64,000 nt of DNA. Origin: Streptomyces sp. NBC_01275. Lineage in GTDB: Bacteria > Actinomycetota > Actinomycetes > Streptomycetales > Streptomycetaceae. The stretch is taken from positions 1,736,001 to 1,800,000 of the forward strand of contig NZ_JAPEOZ010000001.1 of NCBI RefSeq assembly GCF_026340655.1, read 5' to 3'. Below are positions 34,491 through 42,352 of this stretch, piece after piece (position 1 is the stretch's first letter; every line of letters starts with the position of its first letter). A program made the position numbers and the translations under genes. The notes below the pieces were generated by a model, which saw only the letters and a program-made list of their open reading frames with translations, did no database searches and was not told the origin of the DNA.

Positions 34491-35489
34491 ATGTCGGCGT
34501 TCATGGAGCAGAGGCATCTCGGCCGCACCGGCCTGCGCGTGTCCCGCATCGGGCTGGGCACCCTGACCTGGGGGCGTGACACCGACGAGCACGACGCCGC
34601 GGACCTCATGAAGACGTTCTGGGAGGCGGGCGGCACCCTCGTCGACACGGCGGACGTGTACGGCGACGGAGGGGCCGAGTATCTGCTCGGACGCCTCATC
34701 GAGGGCCTGGTGCCGCGCCGGGATCTGATCATCTCCACGAAGGCGGGCAGCGTGCCCGATCCGGACCGGCGCTTCGACGGCTCGCGGGGCCATCTCCTCG
34801 CCGCCCTCGACGCCTCGCTCGCCCGGCTCGGCACGGACTACGTCGACGTGTGGCACATCCACGCCTTCGACCCGGACACCCCGCTGGAGGAGACCCTCCA
34901 GGCCCTCGACATCGCGGTCTCCAGCGGCCGCGCCCGCTACGCCGGCGTCTCCAACTTCTGCGGCTGGCAGCTCGCCAAGGCCGCCACCTGGCAGCTCGCC
35001 GCGCCCGGCACGCGTACGCGGCTGGCGTCGACGCAGCTGGAGTACTCGCTGCTGCAGCGCGGGGTGGAGCGCGAGGTGCTGCCGGCCGCGCTGGACCTGG
35101 GCATCGGCCTGCTGCCGTCCTCTCCACTGGGCCGGGGCGTCCTCACCGGCAAGTACCGGGGCGACGCCCTGCCGCCCGACTCGCGCGCGGCCTCGGACCA
35201 CCTCGCGCCCTTCGTCGAGCCGTACCTGGACGACACGGCGAGCCGCATCGTCGACGCCGTGGCGACCGCGGCGGACGGACTGGCGGTGACCCCCCTCCAG
35301 GTCGCCCTCGCCTGGATCCGCGACCGACCCGGGGTGGCCGCCCCGATCGTCGGCGCGCGCAACGCGCAGCAGCTCACGGCCGCATTGTCAGTGGAGGCCC
35401 TTAGTCTTCCTGACGAGATCTGCCGGGCCCTCGACGATGTGTCGGCGCCCGTGCACCGCTATCCCGATCACGACTGGAGCACGCTGTGA
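34491..35489 (+). CDS. Aldo/keto reductase
   Basis: 332 residues from the ATG at 34491; the ATG at 34503 (MEQRHLGRTGLRV) is an alternative and neither has a clear Shine-Dalgarno. The NADPH-dependent barrel has the catalytic tetrad in DTADVYG (Asp, Tyr, about 47-53), ISTKAG (Lys, about 80) and VWHIHAF (His, about 121). The GARNAQQL segment (about 285) binds cofactor phosphate. The substrate is unknown. Its stop overlaps the GTG of the RecD-like gene (GTGA), so the two are co-translated, an unexplained pairing. Confidence 0.9.
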   Translation: MSAFMEQRHLGRTGLRVSRIGLGTLTWGRDTDEHDAADLMKTFWEAGGTLVDTADVYGDGGAEYLLGRLIEGLVPRRDLIISTKAGSVPDPDRRFDGSRGHLLAALDASLARLGTDYVDVWHIHAFDPDTPLEETLQALDIAVSSGRARYAGVSNFCGWQLAKAATWQLAAPGTRTRLASTQLEYSLLQRGVEREVLPAALDLGIGLLPSSPLGRGVLTGKYRGDALPPDSRAASDHLAPFVEPYLDDTASRIVDAVATAADGLAVTPLQVALAWIRDRPGVAAPIVGARNAQQLTAALSVEALSLPDEICRALDDVSAPVHRYPDHDWSTL

Positions 35490-37894
35490 GCACGGAGCCG
35501 GAGACCCCCGGTCCGGGAACACCGGACCCCGCCCCGGCCGACACCGCCTCCGACGACGGGGTCGGCGCCCCTCGCGGGGAGACCGCCTCAGGCCAGGCGC
35601 CCGCGGCAGCCTCCCCCTCCGGGGACGACTCGGAGGTCGGGAACGCCCCCGGGACACCCTCGGCGAAGGGCGCCGACAGTGCGCCGGGCGCGGAGACCGA
35701 CGACGACAGCGAGACCGCGGGCCGGCTCTCCGAGGCCGGGGACGAGTCCGCATCCGCATCCGGGGACGACGGCGGGACGCCGGGCGCGGAGACCGACGGC
35801 GACGGCAAGGCGGCGCAGCTTTCCGAGGCCGAGGCCGAGCTCGCCGCGCAGAAGGTGGAGCGGGAGCGGATCGAGCGGCGGAAGGCCGAGAAGGCGGAGC
35901 CCATCGCCAGCGGGACCAAGCTCAGTGGGAAGGCGGCCGACCTGCTTGCTGCCGTACGGGCCGTGGAGAGTGGCGCCAAGCCCGCGGCCGCCGTGTTCAG
36001 CCCTGCGGAGCCCGCCCCGCGCCGCCCGGCCCCCGAGCCCGTCCGACGCCCGCAGCCGGTGGCCGCCGAGGCCGCCGCTCCCCCGGCGCCCGCGCCCGAC
36101 GCGGTCGAGGCCGTGCGGCGGGCGCTGGCCGAAGGCGGTGCGCCCGAGGCGCTCGCGCCGCAGGTCGCCGCCGCCCTCGGCGAGGGCGCGCAGGAGCTGC
36201 TGCGCGAGGACCCCTGGCAGCTGCTGCGCGTCGCCGGTGTGCGGCCCGAGCAGGCCGACGGCTTCGCACGGGCGCTGCTGGGCGCCGAGTGCGCCCCGGA
36301 CGACGAGCGGCGCGGCCGCGCGATGACGGTCTGGCTGCTGGAGCAGGCCGCCCTGGCCGGGCACACCGCCCTGGAGCTGACCGCCCTCACCGCGGCCCTC
36401 GCCCAGCGTGCCGTCCCGGACCCGGACGCGGCCGTGCAGAGCACGCTCGCGGAGGGCGAGGCCCTCGTCTTCCAGGACGCCCTGGAGGAGCCCGGAGCCG
36501 CCCCGGCGCGGGCGGGCCGGGCTGCGGAACCCAGGGGATCCGGGGAATCAGAGGAGGACGCGGGCGACGGCGAAGAGGCGCGGCCGGTCCGGGTCCTCGT
36601 CGGTCTGGAGCGGTACGCGCTCGCGGAGGAGAGCTTCGCCGACGCCCTGGCCCGGATCGTGAACTCCCTGTCCAAGGAGGCCTCCCCCTCCTGGGAGCCG
36701 GCGGCGGCCTCGGCGTCCGGCAGCGCGGCGGAGCTGATCCGCGCGGTCGCCGGGCACGGCCTGGTGCTCCACACCGGCGGCGAGGCGGCCCGCGCCGAAC
36801 CGGCCGCCCTGCTCGCCGCCGCCCGGCCCCTGGGCCTGCGCACGGTGGCGGCCTGCCACACACCGGACGGACGGGACCGCTTCTCGGCGCTCCTGGCCGA
36901 AGGGACGGAGACACCCGAAGGCGACGAGAGGGACGAGAGGGTCGTCACCGTCTCCGGTCTCCTCGCCGGCGCCGAGGGTCCCGGACGGGACGCCGACGGC
37001 GCCCTGGCCCTCGACCTGCTCGTCCTTCCGGACGCGCCGCAACTCGACGTGGAGACGGCCGCGATGGTGGCGGAGTCGCTGCCGGACGGGGCCCGGCTGG
37101 TGCTCTGCGGGGACCCGGCGGTGCTGTGGTCGGCCGGACCGGGCCGGGTCTTCGCCGACCTGCTCGCGGCCCGTGTGTGCCCGCAGATCGCCTCGCGCAC
37201 ACCCGACCCCGGGCCGCTCGGCGAGCTCGTCTCCGGAATCGGCGTGGGCGAGTTGAACCAGGTCGAGGCGCCCGGCAAGGAGCTGGTGATCGTGCCGGTG
37301 CGGGACGCGGGCGAGGCCGTGCACCGGACCGTGCAGCTCGTCGCGGACTCGGTGCCGCGGGCCTTCGGCATCGCGCCCGGGCAGACCGTGGTGATCACCC
37401 CGGGCCACGGCGGCGCGGCCGGCACGCGCGCGCTGAACGCCGCCCTCAAGGAGCGGCTCAACCCCGGCCCCGGCCGCTTCGGCGGCTTCGACCCCGGGGA
37501 CCGGATCGCGTACTCCCCCACCCCGGGCCGTACGGCGCCGGGCCAGGTGGTGACGGCCGACGCGGACGGGCTGCACCTGTCCTGCGCCGGCGCCTCCGTC
37601 GTCGTACCGAGGGACCGGGTGGAGCAGTCCGTGCGGCACGGGTGGGCGTTGACCGCGCACCAGGCGGTGGGCAGCCGGTGGCCCGCGGCGGTCGTGGTGC
37701 TGCCCGGCGACGCGGCGCAGGCCCTCTCCCGCCCCTGGGTGTACACGGCCTTCGGCCGGGCGGAGCGGCATCTGTCCGTGGTGCACGGCGTCGAGCAGGC
37801 GCTGCCGAGGGCCGTCGCCGAGGTCCCCGCGAAGCCCCGCACGACCCGGCTGCCGGTCCTGCTGCGCACCCAGGTCCCCGCGGCGGCCGAATAG
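35486..37894 (+). CDS. RecD/TraA-helicase-like protein with degenerate ATPase motifs
   Basis: 802 residues, GTG start overlapping the previous stop. Residues 1-165 are acidic, Pro/Ala-rich and disordered, ending in a Glu/Lys/Arg-rich helix. Residues about 205-300 resemble the helix-hairpin-helix part of RecD2. A superfamily-1 helicase core then follows in order: a position equivalent to Walker A reads HTGGEAARAE (about 428), lacking the essential Gly-Lys-Thr; Walker B is LLVLPDA in place of an Asp-Glu pair; motif III is intact-looking (CGDPAVLWSAGPG, about 540). The end matches the RecD C-terminus (GDRIAYSPTPG; LTAHQAVGSRWPAAVVV, about 723; YTAFGRAERHL). So it looks like a RecD paralogue that has lost ATP hydrolysis; it may have a structural or DNA-binding role. 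Confidence 0.75.
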   Translation: MSTEPETPGPGTPDPAPADTASDDGVGAPRGETASGQAPAAASPSGDDSEVGNAPGTPSAKGADSAPGAETDDDSETAGRLSEAGDESASASGDDGGTPGAETDGDGKAAQLSEAEAELAAQKVERERIERRKAEKAEPIASGTKLSGKAADLLAAVRAVESGAKPAAAVFSPAEPAPRRPAPEPVRRPQPVAAEAAAPPAPAPDAVEAVRRALAEGGAPEALAPQVAAALGEGAQELLREDPWQLLRVAGVRPEQADGFARALLGAECAPDDERRGRAMTVWLLEQAALAGHTALELTALTAALAQRAVPDPDAAVQSTLAEGEALVFQDALEEPGAAPARAGRAAEPRGSGESEEDAGDGEEARPVRVLVGLERYALAEESFADALARIVNSLSKEASPSWEPAAASASGSAAELIRAVAGHGLVLHTGGEAARAEPAALLAAARPLGLRTVAACHTPDGRDRFSALLAEGTETPEGDERDERVVTVSGLLAGAEGPGRDADGALALDLLVLPDAPQLDVETAAMVAESLPDGARLVLCGDPAVLWSAGPGRVFADLLAARVCPQIASRTPDPGPLGELVSGIGVGELNQVEAPGKELVIVPVRDAGEAVHRTVQLVADSVPRAFGIAPGQTVVITPGHGGAAGTRALNAALKERLNPGPGRFGGFDPGDRIAYSPTPGRTAPGQVVTADADGLHLSCAGASVVVPRDRVEQSVRHGWALTAHQAVGSRWPAAVVVLPGDAAQALSRPWVYTAFGRAERHLSVVHGVEQALPRAVAEVPAKPRTTRLPVLLRTQVPAAAE

Positions 37895-37919
37895 CCGCAC
37901 GCCGAAGTGCGAGAACGCC

Positions 37920-37965
37920 GACGGCGGCGGTCACGGTGGGGAAGCCCACCGTGACCGCCGCCGTC
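37920..37965. terminator. Terminator after the RecD-like gene
   Basis: A perfect 21-bp stem (37920-37940 with 37945-37965, core GGCGGCGGTCACGGTGGG) closes on a 4-nt loop. It stands between the convergent RecD-like gene and the acidic unknown at 38006. Confidence 0.88.
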
Positions 37966-38005
37966 GTCGTCGTGACGTCCGCCGGCCCGAGCCGCCGGAC
38001 AGTAC

Positions 38006-38704
38006 CTAGCGGTCCGCGTCCAGCGGCTCCAGGTCGTCGTCCTCGATGACGTCCTCGATACCGTCCTCGATGTCGTCCTCGAGGTCCTCGTCGCCGTCCT
38101 CGAGTTCGTCGAACACCGCGCTGACGTCGAAGCGGCACACCACCCGCTGCGGGTCGGCCTGGTCGAACGGAGCCTCCAGCCACTCGCCCGCGTCGGCCGG
38201 TTCGTCGGCGGCCAGCACCCACAGCGTGGAGTCGCCCTCCTCCAGGCCGAACTCCTTGTGCCGGGAGGCGATCTCGTCCGCTTCGAACTCGCCGAACAGG
38301 ATGCCCAACGCGCCGTGCACCGTGCCGGAGATCCCCGCTCCCCCGTTCTCCTCGTCGGCCGCCTCGACCCGCTGGGCCTGCGCCAGCAGCCGCTGCGGCT
38401 CCGCCACGGCGTAGTCGCGACGGATCAGCACGCTCAGCGCGTTCGGCTCCTCGGGGCCCTCGTACGGCGGCAGGGAGTCCTCCGCGCCGGGAATCTCGAA
38501 AGGGGTGACCTCGTCGTAGCGGTCGTAGAGCAGTTCGTCGTAGACCTCGGCGGCCGCGGCCAGCTCGTTGAACGCCTCGTAGACGGCGGGGTCGTCCTCC
38601 CCAGTCCTGCGTTCGACCGCCGCCAGGTGGCGGTCGAGCGCAGTCTTGACCGCCTCGGCGGCGGCGCGTACCTCGGCAGCGGTGGGCTGCGCAGCATCAG
38701 ACAT
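38006..38704 (-). CDS. Conserved acidic protein of unknown function
   Basis: 232 residues from the ATG at 38704. I do not recognise a named domain. The first 60 residues are helical (AEVRAAAEAVKTALDRHLAAVE); the middle (about 75-190) is alpha/beta with VLIRRDYAV and GDSTLWVLAADEP. The last 35 residues are almost all Asp and Glu, which may mimic nucleic acid or bind cations. There is no Shine-Dalgarno; TAGCGT lies 7 nt before the ATG, so the message is probably leaderless. Divergent from the DUF5703 gene with only 47 bp between starts. Confidence 0.75.
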   Translation of the reverse strand: MSDAAQPTAAEVRAAAEAVKTALDRHLAAVERRTGEDDPAVYEAFNELAAAAEVYDELLYDRYDEVTPFEIPGAEDSLPPYEGPEEPNALSVLIRRDYAVAEPQRLLAQAQRVEAADEENGGAGISGTVHGALGILFGEFEADEIASRHKEFGLEEGDSTLWVLAADEPADAGEWLEAPFDQADPQRVVCRFDVSAVFDELEDGDEDLEDDIEDGIEDVIEDDDLEPLDADR

Positions 38705-38751
38705 AGTGCAGACGCTATCCGTACCGGGCCCCAGCCCGCACAATAGATGCG

Positions 38752-38940
38752 ATGCCGGAATACGAATTTGTCGACGTGTACGTACCGCGCGGGGTCTCCC
38801 GCAAGGACGCGACTCGTCTGCTGACGGACCATGCCGAGTACGGTCACTGGGAGTTGGACCGTCTGAGCCTCCTACGCGACGGCAGTCGCAGGGTGCGGCT
38901 GCGCCGGCGGATCATCCGCCAGGTTCGGGCCACCTGGTGA
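38752..38940 (+). CDS. DUF5703 family small protein
   Basis: 62 residues, rich in Arg in the C-terminal half (SLLRDGSRRVRLRRRIIRQVR). It begins PEYEFVDVYVPRGVSRKDA. It is a small actinobacterial family of unknown function, basic enough to bind nucleic acid. No Shine-Dalgarno is visible; CACAAT about 7 nt upstream could be a -10 box for a leaderless message. Its near-opposite charge to the divergently encoded acidic protein is notable. Confidence 0.85.
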   Translation: MPEYEFVDVYVPRGVSRKDATRLLTDHAEYGHWELDRLSLLRDGSRRVRLRRRIIRQVRATW

Positions 38941-38957
38941 GGTGGGACGACGGAAAC

Positions 38958-38995
38958 GGAGCGGGCCCCGCCTGGGCATAGGCGGGGCCCGCTCC
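38958..38995. terminator. Terminator between DUF5703 gene and chpC
   Basis: A perfect 16-bp stem GGAGCGGGCCCCGCCT (38958-38973) with 38980-38995 and a 6-nt loop, between convergent genes. Confidence 0.87.
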
Positions 38996-39012
38996 ATCGC
39001 ATGGGGTGTGCG

Positions 39013-39912
39013 TCACACGGTGGCGCGCGCCTTGCGGTAGAGGACCGCGCCCGCGAGCAGCGCGCCCGCGCCGACCGGCAGGGCGAGCCCGATGGGCAGT
39101 TCGCTGCCGGTGTGCGCGAGCTGCGCGGCGGAGGCGGAACCGGTCCGGTGGACGGACGAGGCTCCGGCCGGCGTCACCCGACCCGGGGCGGACGGCGCGG
39201 CCTCGGGTCCGGAGGGGCTGGAGTGTCCGTGCTCGCCCGGCTTGCCGGGGCCCTGGTGCCCGGGCTTGCCCGGCGTCTCGTGGCCGCGGCCCGGAGGCGT
39301 GCCGTAGTGGCTGCCCGAGTCGTCGTTGGCGCAGTCGTTGCCGGTCGTGGGGTTGAGGAGCCCGACGACGTCGACGCTGTTGCCGCAGACGTTCACCGGC
39401 ACGTCGATCGGCGCCTGGACGTGGTTGCCGGAGCCGACCCCGGGCGAACCGCCGGTGTGCCCGCCCGCGTGCGCGCCTCCGGGGCCCCCGTGCTCGCCGG
39501 AGCCGCCCTGGTTTCCGCCGTGGCCGCCGCCCTGGTTTCCGCTGTGGGTTCCGCTGTGGTTTCCGCCATGGCTCCCGCCGTGACTCCCGCCATGGCTCCC
39601 GCCGTGACTCCCGCCATGGCTCCCGCCGTTGCCCCGGTGCTCGCCGTATCCGCCCGCCGGGGCGCCGCCGCCCTTGTTGGCGCAGGAGTTGCCGATCGCC
39701 GGGTTGAGGACGCCGACGACGTCGACGGTGTTGCCGCAGACGTTGACCGGCACGTTCACCGGCGCCTGCACCGAGTTGCCGGACAGGACGCCGGGCGAGT
39801 CCTTGGCGGACCCGTACGCGCCGGAGTCGGCATGGGCGTAGCCGCCCGCGGCGGCGATCACGCCCGTCGCCGCCGCCACGGTCATCAGGCCTTTGCGGGT
39901 GACCTGTCGCAT
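39013..39912 (-). CDS. chpC: Long chaplin with two chaplin domains and sorting signal
   Basis: 299 residues from the ATG at 39912. An N-terminal Sec signal peptide ends near Ala-His-Ala (about 27). Chaplin domain 1 (about 38-78) and domain 2 (about 155-195) each carry the hydrophobic NVCGN...VVG-LNP core and a Cys pair. Between them lies a Gly/His/Ser-rich repeat (Ser-His-Gly-Gly units). The C-terminus has a class-E sortase signal LAHTG (265-269), a membrane helix and a basic tail, so the protein is anchored to the cell wall and presents amyloid-forming domains on aerial hyphae. It corresponds to S. coelicolor long chaplins; ChpC next to ChpH matches remembered order. Separated from chpH by a terminator. 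Confidence 0.93.
   Translation of the reverse strand: MRQVTRKGLMTVAAATGVIAAAGGYAHADSGAYGSAKDSPGVLSGNSVQAPVNVPVNVCGNTVDVVGVLNPAIGNSCANKGGGAPAGGYGEHRGNGGSHGGSHGGSHGGSHGGSHGGNHSGTHSGNQGGGHGGNQGGSGEHGGPGGAHAGGHTGGSPGVGSGNHVQAPIDVPVNVCGNSVDVVGLLNPTTGNDCANDDSGSHYGTPPGRGHETPGKPGHQGPGKPGEHGHSSPSGPEAAPSAPGRVTPAGASSVHRTGSASAAQLAHTGSELPIGLALPVGAGALLAGAVLYRKARATV
39520..39625. repeat. Ser-His-Gly-Gly coding repeat within chpC
   Basis: Consecutive 12-bp units, plus-strand reading near CCGCCATGGCTC/CCGCCGTGACTC, encode at least five Ser-His-Gly-Gly blocks followed by Asn/Thr-His-Ser-Gly variants. It forms the flexible linker between the two chaplin domains. Confidence 0.75.
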
Positions 39913-39966
39913 TACTGAATCCCTGCTTTCCTCGATGTCTTCGGGCATTCCTTCGGAAAAAGACCG

Positions 39967-40005
39967 GTCGGCCCCGGAGCGCATGGCGTGCGCTCCGGGG
40001 CCGAC
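39967..40005 (-). terminator. Terminator of chpH
   Basis: A perfect 17-bp stem GTCGGCCCCGGAGCGCA (39967-39983) with 39989-40005, 5-nt loop, 30 nt after the chpH stop on the minus strand. Confidence 0.88.
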
Positions 40006-40034
40006 GGCGTGGACGACCCCTCAGCGGGTCGACG

Positions 40035-40268
40035 TCACTTGTTGATGCAGGTGTTGCCGAAGGCGGGGTTCAGCAGCCCGATCACCGAGATCGTGTTGCC
40101 GCAGACGTTCACCGGGACGTGAACGGGCACCTGAATGACGTTGCCGGACGCGACGCCCGGGGAGTGCACCGCGGCACCCTGGGCACCGGCGTCGGCGACG
40201 GCCAGGCCCGCGCCCGCGAGAACCAGCCCACCAGTGGCAGCCGCAGCAGCGACGACCTTCTTGATCAT
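40035..40268 (-). CDS. chpH: Short chaplin
   Basis: 77 residues from the ATG at 40268 (AAGGAGG 5 nt upstream). A Sec signal peptide (about 1-26, IKKVVAAAAATGG...AVADA) is followed by one chaplin domain with two Cys residues (NVCGNTISVIGLLNPAFGNTC), ending in Asn-Lys. It matches ChpH, one of the two short chaplins retained in most Streptomyces that lower surface tension and form amyloid fibrils on aerial hyphae. No sorting signal, so it is secreted freely. The 150-nt upstream region is AT-rich for this genome and holds an inverted repeat. Confidence 0.95.
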   Translation of the reverse strand: MIKKVVAAAAATGGLVLAGAGLAVADAGAQGAAVHSPGVASGNVIQVPVHVPVNVCGNTISVIGLLNPAFGNTCINK

Positions 40269-40286
40269 TATTCCTCCTTGTTGGCA

Positions 40287-40312
40287 ATGCGATCCCAAGC
40301 AGCGGATCGCAT
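40287..40312. promoter_or_regulatory. Inverted repeat in the chpH upstream region
   Basis: ATGCGATCC (40287-40295) and GGATCGCAT (40304-40312) form a 9-bp dyad with an 8-nt spacer, 19 nt before the chpH start. It could be an operator or a 5'-UTR hairpin controlling this highly expressed developmental gene. Confidence 0.5.
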
Positions 40313-40424
40313 CACCAGTAACGAGGGGGAATTAATGAGGCTACGAGCTTATCGGCGCATTCACTCTTCCCAGTCGCGCCCGCACAGGCGGCCGATTACT
40401 GAGACCTCGTTTCACCGGGACAAT

Positions 40425-41750
40425 TCAGGACGCGTCGATGAACCGGTCGAGCACGCGCACGCCGAACTTCAGCCCGTCCACCGGCACCCGCTCGTCGACG
40501 CCGTGGAACATGCCGGCGAAGTCCAGCTCCGGCGGCAGCTTCAGCGGGGCGAAGCCGAAGCCGCGGATGCCGAGGTCGTCGAAGGACTTGGCGTCGGTGC
40601 CGCCGGAGAGCATGTAGGGGATCGCCTTCGCGGTCGGGTCCTCGGCGAGCAGCGAGGACTGCATCGCCTCGACCAGCGCGCCGTCGAAGGACGTCTCCAG
40701 GGCCTTGTCGGAGTGCACGTCCTCACGGCGCACCTTCGGGCCGAGGATCCGGTCGAGGTCGGCGAGGAACTCCTCCTCGTGCCCCGGCAGGAAGCGTCCG
40801 TCGACGTGCGCGGTGGCCTCGCCCGGGATGACGTTGACCTTGTAGCCGGCGCCGAGCTGGGTGGGGTTGGCGGTGTTGCTGAGGGTCGCGCCGATGAGCT
40901 TGGCGATGCCGCCGAGCCGGGCGAGGGTGGACTGCATGTCCTCGGGGTCCAGCGGGGTGCCGAGCGCGTCGCCGAGCTCGTCGAGGAAGGCCCGGGTCGT
41001 CTTGGTGACCCGTACGGGGAAGGTGTGCCGGCCGAGCCGGGCGACGGCCTCGGACAGTTCGGTGATCGCGTTGTCCCGGTGGATCATCGAGCCGTGCCCG
41101 GCGGTGCCGGCGACGGTCAGCTTCATCCAGTGCATGCCCTTCTCGGCCGTCTGGATCAGATAGAGCCGCCGCTCCTCGCTCACGGTGAACGAGAAGCCGC
41201 CCACCTCGCTGATCGCCTCGGTGACGCCCTCGAAGAGGTCGGGGTGGTGGTCGACGAGGTGGCGGGCGCCGTAGAGGCCGCCGGCCTCCTCGTCGGCGAG
41301 GAAGGCGAGGACGATGTCGCGCGGGGGCCTGCGCCCGCTGCGCAGCCGGTCGCGCACGACCGCCAGCGTCATCGCGTCCATGTCCTTCATGTCGACCGCG
41401 CCCCGGCCCCACACACACCCGTCGGCGACCTCGCCGGAGAACGGGTCGTGGGTCCAGTCGGCCGCGTTGGCCGGTACGACGTCGAGGTGGCCGTGGATGA
41501 GCAGCGCGGGCCGGGACGGGTCCTCGCCCTCGATGCGGGCCACCGTGGAGGCGCGCCCCGGGTGGGACTCGAAGATCTTCGGTTCGAGCCCGACCTCGGC
41601 GAGCTTCTCGGCGACCCACTCGGCCGCCTTGCGCTCGCCGGGCCCCGAGTGGTCGCCGTAGTTGCTGGTGTCGATCCGGATCAGGTCGCGGCAGAGGTCC
41701 ACGACCTCGTCCTCGCCGGTGACGCTGCTGGCCGTGTCCGTCGCGCTCAC
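40425..41750 (-). CDS. M20-family metallopeptidase
   Basis: 441 residues from the GTG at 41750 (GGGAGG 9 nt upstream). Di-zinc ligands: IHGHLDVVP (His, about 83), WGRGAVDMKD (Asp, about 116) and FLADEEAGG (catalytic Glu and ligand, about 150). The dimerisation domain lies at about 210-330, and the last ligand His is in GMFHGVDE (near the C-terminus). Members cleave dipeptides or N-acyl amino acids in the cytoplasm; DapE and ArgE are relatives, but the substrate cannot be assigned. Single-gene unit between chpH and the tRNA. Confidence 0.88.
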   Translation of the reverse strand: MSATDTASSVTGEDEVVDLCRDLIRIDTSNYGDHSGPGERKAAEWVAEKLAEVGLEPKIFESHPGRASTVARIEGEDPSRPALLIHGHLDVVPANAADWTHDPFSGEVADGCVWGRGAVDMKDMDAMTLAVVRDRLRSGRRPPRDIVLAFLADEEAGGLYGARHLVDHHPDLFEGVTEAISEVGGFSFTVSEERRLYLIQTAEKGMHWMKLTVAGTAGHGSMIHRDNAITELSEAVARLGRHTFPVRVTKTTRAFLDELGDALGTPLDPEDMQSTLARLGGIAKLIGATLSNTANPTQLGAGYKVNVIPGEATAHVDGRFLPGHEEEFLADLDRILGPKVRREDVHSDKALETSFDGALVEAMQSSLLAEDPTAKAIPYMLSGGTDAKSFDDLGIRGFGFAPLKLPPELDFAGMFHGVDERVPVDGLKFGVRVLDRFIDAS

Positions 41751-41948
41751 GCTGCTTCCTCCCGCTGTCACTGCTGGTGGTTCCCGGCCCTGCGGCCCGC
41801 ACTGCGCGGTCGGGGCGGCCGGGTCCTGTTCATCCTCCCTCGCCCCACCGCCCCCGCCCAAGACCGGTCCCGGCCCGTCACACGCCGTTCACGCCGGTCA
41901 CGGCCCGAGGCGGACCGGCGGCGTGATCGGGCACCCCGGAAAGCCTGG

Positions 41949-41954
41949 TAATGT
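41949..41954 (+). promoter_or_regulatory. Candidate -10 box for tRNA-Leu
   Basis: TAATGT lies 43 nt before the tRNA 5' end. The -35 region 17 nt upstream is a poor match. A small hairpin (GCGGGG-GAAA-CCCCGC) follows. The gap 41751-41997 has no other recognisable feature. Confidence 0.4.
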
Positions 41955-41997
41955 TTACGTCGTCGCCGCGGGGGAAACCCCGCACGACAGACACCTT

Positions 41998-42082
41998 GTC
42001 CGGGTGGCGGAATGGCAGACGCGCTAGCTTGAGGTGCTAGTGCCCTTTATCGGGCGTGGGGGTTCAAGTCCCCCCTCGGACA
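41998..42082 (+). tRNA. tRNA-Leu (anticodon GAG)
   Basis: An 85-nt cloverleaf. The acceptor stem GTCCGGG pairs with CTCGGAC (one G-U) with discriminator A. The anticodon stem CTAGC/GCTAG closes the loop TTGAGGT, giving anticodon GAG (reads CTC and CTT). A long variable arm (TGCCC...GGGCG) marks a class II tRNA. The T-arm GGGGGTTCAAGTCCCCC is perfect. The 3' CCA is not encoded. Confidence 0.96.
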
Positions 42083-42094
42083 CGCGTAACAAGG

Positions 42095-42123
42095 GAGGGC
42101 CGCGACCACTGGTCGCGGCCCTC
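42095..42123 (+). terminator. Terminator of tRNA-Leu
   Basis: A perfect 13-bp stem GAGGGCCGCGACC (42095-42107) with 42111-42123 and a 3-nt loop, 12 nt after the tRNA. Confidence 0.85.
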
Positions 42124-42249
42124 GCTCGTGGTGTGGGGCATCTCTCCCCGATCGAAGATCACGCAGGTCACGGCCCCTCCCCGAGTCCGCCGCCCCCCCC
42201 CTGAACAGCCCTTCCCAGTGGCCGAGGCAAGGGGACGACCATAGCGTCG

Positions 42250-42258
42250 TACTAAAAT
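42250..42258 (+). promoter_or_regulatory. Candidate -10 element of the Pls-like gene
   Basis: TACTAAAAT, an AT-rich island about 95 nt before the ATG at 42353, is a plausible -10 box (TAAAAT). No good -35 was seen. It falls in the 270-nt gap after the tRNA. Confidence 0.35.
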
Positions 42259-42352
42259 TTCCGGCTTGTTACGGAGCTGGACCGGACAACCCCAGGCAGA
42301 CCTGCGGGCCCGCCGGCTCCCCGGAGGCTTCCGGATCGAGACGCGAGGACCG

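Noticed and set aside
42266..42352. Upstream TTG start for the Pls-like protein, which would include a TTA codon
   Set aside because: The ATG at 42353 has a GAGG site at good distance; the extension has no conserved residues and no ribosome-binding site.
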